In this document: positions 5,502 through 7,219 of the stretch, one piece after another
Position numbering within the stretch: position 1 is the stretch's first letter
Layout of the letters: each line of letters starts with the position of its first letter
DNA from: an uncultured Clostridia bacterium
Lineage (GTDB): Bacteria > Bacillota > Clostridia > Peptostreptococcales > Anaerovoracaceae
Assembly (NCBI GenBank): GCA_934278965.1
Contig: CAKQWL010000182.1
Location: 1 to 7,219 of the forward strand
DNA length: 7,219 bases
Direction: 5' to 3'
Made by a program: the position numbers and the translations under genes
The notes under the pieces: model-generated
Database searches by the model: none
What the model was told of the DNA's origin: nothing
The model's input: only the letters and a program-made list of their open reading frames with translations

Positions 5502-6806
5502 ATGGTGGAAAGACTGGTACCTGAGAAGTCGACATTGTCCAAAAAACGAAGAAACCCAGAGGAGGCCGATGAGGCGAAACTGGATGAGGCTTATCGATAT
5601 GCGGTCGATCTCTATCGAAAAATTCATATGTATCCGGAAATCGGAAATGAAGAATACCGTACTGCCGCGCTGGTCGAAGCGTGTTTGTCCGAGCTCGGCC
5701 TGTCCTTTTTCAGGCCGCTTCCGACATCGGTGGCGGCAGAACAGCCGATGAATCTTCCGGAAAAAGAGAAAAGCGAGAGAGGCTGCTCCGATGCACCGCA
5801 TGTGATTCTGAGAGCGGAGTTGGATGCTATCGGTATCAAAGAGGAGACCGGGCTGCTGCATGCCTCCTGTCGGGAAGGATATATGCATGCCTGCGGGCAT
5901 GATGTTCATATCGCTGTACTGCTGGGTACGGCGCGTTTTTTTGCTAAAAGTAAGGAATTTATTTATATACCAGTTAAATATATTTTCCAACAGGACGAGG
6001 AGGGGAGCGGAAAAGGGAGAGAAATTGTTGCCGGCGGTATTGTCGGAAAAGACGATCCGGTATTCGGATTTCATGTAAGACCTTCCATTCCCGCCGGTAC
6101 GATCGGAATTCGGGAGGGTTTGATGCATGGGGCCTCACGGATGTTCGATCTTACAGTGAGCGGGCAAAAAAGTCACGGTGCCATGCCGCATTTTGGAAAG
6201 GATGCATTGACAGCGGCCTGGGCCTGTGTTCTTAATTCTTATGCGGTACTTTCGAGGCACATCGATCCGGTGAAGGCGAATGTCGTTTCGTTCGGGACGA
6301 TTTGCGGAGGGTGTCAGCGCAATGTGATCGCCGATCGGACGGAGCTTTCGGGGATCATTCGGGGAGAAAGCCCGGAGGCTTGTTTGGGAATCGGAAGCGT
6401 GCTGGAAAAGAGCTTCCGCGAGACGGCTGAGATCTTTGGATGCAGGGCCGTCTGCTGTTTTACAGAGGGATATCCTCCGCTTCGAAGTGATCGGGAATCG
6501 GTACATCTGCTTCGTGAGGCAGTAGAAGCGTATAACAAAAGGGTTGAAGGAAAAAGCCCGAAATCAGCGGTGGGGATACGGGATGTCACGGAGTTCTCCC
6601 TTTCGGTGGATGATTTTGCGTATTATCTGGAGAAGGGAAAGGGATGTTATTTTTACCTGGGAAGCGGGTACCCGGATCGCGAAAACAGTGAAATCCATAC
6701 CGGGACGTTTCAGGTTGATGAATCCTGTATCCGTACCGGTATCACCGTGCTCGTGTCACTGATCCGCCATCTGTCCGCTCTTGCGGAAAAAGGGCAGGAA
6801 AAATAA
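5502..6806 (+). CDS. M20 family metallopeptidase, amidohydrolase/aminoacylase type (M20D, HipO/IAA-amino acid hydrolase-like)
   Basis: This is a zinc-type (di-metal) amidohydrolase of the M20D group. Members split N-acyl amino acids such as hippurate, IAA-amino acids and N-acetyl amino acids. The product is 434 residues, slightly longer than the usual roughly 390. Motifs are LRAELDAIGIKEETGLLHAS (103-122, family RADMDALP-like, with Glu for the second-position Asp); GYMHACGHDVH (126-136) with metal ligands Cys131 and His133; FQQDEEGSG (162-170) with general base Glu166 and ligand Glu167 (the family usually reads QPAEE); GFHVRP (189-194) with His191; the dimerisation-domain SGQKSHGAMPH (220-230); NVIADRTELSG (274-284); DDFAYYLE (370-377); and IHTGTF (398-403) with His399. 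All ligands are present. The extra length is a charged N-terminal extension of about 30 residues plus an insert at 80-98. ATG 5502 follows GAGGTG. AGAGGAGG at 5558-5565 looks like a ribosome site but has no ATG, GTG or TTG in frame at a suitable distance. Substrate unknown. Confidence 0.93.
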   Translation: MVERLVPEKSTLSKKRRNPEEADEAKLDEAYRYAVDLYRKIHMYPEIGNEEYRTAALVEACLSELGLSFFRPLPTSVAAEQPMNLPEKEKSERGCSDAPHVILRAELDAIGIKEETGLLHASCREGYMHACGHDVHIAVLLGTARFFAKSKEFIYIPVKYIFQQDEEGSGKGREIVAGGIVGKDDPVFGFHVRPSIPAGTIGIREGLMHGASRMFDLTVSGQKSHGAMPHFGKDALTAAWACVLNSYAVLSRHIDPVKANVVSFGTICGGCQRNVIADRTELSGIIRGESPEACLGIGSVLEKSFRETAEIFGCRAVCCFTEGYPPLRSDRESVHLLREAVEAYNKRVEGKSPKSAVGIRDVTEFSLSVDDFAYYLEKGKGCYFYLGSGYPDRENSEIHTGTFQVDESCIRTGITVLVSLIRHLSALAEKGQEK

Positions 6807-6815
6807 ATGGAAAAG

Positions 6816-6850
6816 AAAAAACCGAAGGGAGACACAACCTTCGGTTTTTT
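6816..6850. terminator. Bidirectional intrinsic terminator between the M20 gene and rpsT
   Basis: A 13-bp stem pairs 6816-6828 (AAAAAACCGAAGG) with 6838-6850 around a 9-base loop. The T tract at 6845-6850 serves rightward transcription, and the A tract at 6816-6821 becomes a U tract for leftward transcription. It begins ten bases after the M20 stop and suits the convergent arrangement with rpsT. Confidence 0.93.
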
Positions 6851-6899
6851 ACTCACATAAATGCGCATTTAACTTATGCGCCGGTGGGGACGGGTGAGT
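6851..6899. repeat. Nested inverted repeats and a 14-bp palindrome beyond the rpsT stop
   Basis: An outer pair (ACTCAC 6851-6856, GTGAGT 6894-6899) encloses an inner hairpin (GCGCAT 6863-6868, ATGCGC 6876-6881). A perfect palindrome, TAAATGCGCATTTA, sits at 6858-6871. In leftward transcription this lies in the rpsT 3' untranslated region, just before the bidirectional terminator. It has no U tract of its own. Confidence 0.55.
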
Positions 6900-6900
6900 T

Positions 6901-7164
6901 TTATTTTGCGTTATTCAGACGCTTTGCCAGTCTTCCGACTTTTCTGGAAGCCGTGTTCTTATGGATCGTACCCTTTGCAGCTGCCTGCATCAGTTTCTTT
7001 TCAACAAGAACGAGCTTTGCCTTTGCAGCATCAAGATCGCCGTCTGCAATTGCCGTCTCAAAATCACGAAGAACAGTCTTCAGATGATTTTTGATTCTTC
7101 TGTTTCTTGCGGTCTTTTTGTCAATAACGCGGATTCTTTTTTTTGCGGATTTAATATTTGCCAT
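6901..7164 (-). CDS. rpsT: 30S ribosomal protein S20
   Basis: The 87-residue product matches S20 over its whole length. It opens MANIKSAKKRIRVIDKKTARN, continues with the basic helix RRIKNHLKTVLRDFETAI, then DGDLDAAKAKLVLVEKKLMQAAAKGTIHKNTASRKVGRLAKRLN, which carries the family's characteristic KGTIHKNTASRKVGRLAKR signature. S20 is a three-helix bundle that binds 16S rRNA early in assembly of the small subunit body. The length is normal and nothing is missing. Start ATG 7164 has GGGGTGA at 7178-7172, seven bases upstream. The gene converges with the M20 gene and ends before the shared terminator. In many Firmicutes rpsT lies near holA and gpr; neither is within this window, and holA could lie just beyond the right edge. 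Confidence 0.98.
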   Translation of the reverse strand: MANIKSAKKRIRVIDKKTARNRRIKNHLKTVLRDFETAIADGDLDAAKAKLVLVEKKLMQAAAKGTIHKNTASRKVGRLAKRLNNAK

Positions 7165-7191
7165 GTTTCAGTCACCCCACTTTTCTTATTC

Positions 7192-7200
7192 AATATAGCA
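7192..7200 (-). promoter_or_regulatory. Probable rpsT promoter (extended -10)
   Basis: On the minus strand TGC (7200-7198) directly precedes TATATT (7197-7192), an extended -10 with 5 of 6 matches. The -35 would fall at the window edge (7215-7220) and cannot be fully judged. The predicted start near 7185 leaves a short leader of about 20 bases, too short for a large regulatory RNA. Confidence 0.6.
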
Positions 7201-7219
7201 AATTTCGCAACAATTATTA

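Overview
The window looks like chromosomal DNA of a low-to-mid-GC Firmicute, most likely an anaerobic Clostridia-type bacterium. The support is indirect: strong AG-rich Shine-Dalgarno sites, sigma-A-type promoters with TGn-extended -10 boxes, classic hairpin/U-tract terminators, and a set of stand-alone catabolic and peptidase genes. No marker visible here fixes the species. There is no rRNA, tRNA, CRISPR array, transposase or phage gene.

Layout, left to right. Positions 2-130 hold the 3' end of a gene entering from the left. A promoter at 180-209 then drives a YtcJ-type metal-dependent amidohydrolase (327-1949, +), followed by a terminator at 2023-2062. A small ECF-like sigma-70 factor (2095-2643, +) comes next. 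It collides tail to tail, with a 4-base overlap, with an S66-family LD-carboxypeptidase (2640-3572, -). A compact divergent region (3573-3654) carries a very good promoter for a long-chain acyl-CoA synthetase-like AMP-forming ligase (3655-5439, +), and probably an overlapping opposing promoter for the carboxypeptidase. A terminator hairpin at 5456-5501 runs straight into the start of an M20-family amidohydrolase/aminoacylase (5502-6806, +). A bidirectional terminator (6816-6850) separates that gene from convergent rpsT, ribosomal protein S20 (6901-7164, -), whose promoter lies at the right edge.

How the genes fit together. Each gene seems to be its own transcription unit, bounded by its own terminator or promoter, so this is not a classical operon. 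The shared theme is inferred: hydrolysis of amide or peptide bonds (two metal-dependent amidohydrolases and a murein-peptide carboxypeptidase) plus activation of a carboxylic acid to its CoA ester. Releasing acyl groups or amino acids from amide-linked compounds and then activating the acid would link the M20 enzyme and the ligase, but nothing here proves it.

The most notable points are: (1) the terminator, a perfect -10 box, the Shine-Dalgarno site and the start spacer of the M20 gene are all packed into about 50 bases; (2) the YtcJ-type amidohydrolase has Asp where the family has a metal-binding His; (3) the sigma factor has no adjacent anti-sigma gene and sits just behind a terminator with no visible promoter in between; (4) the carboxypeptidase gene contains an approximately 80% GC patch with back-to-back palindromes near its start and a terminator-like structure with a T9 run near its end. 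I do not see a recognisable new multi-gene system.
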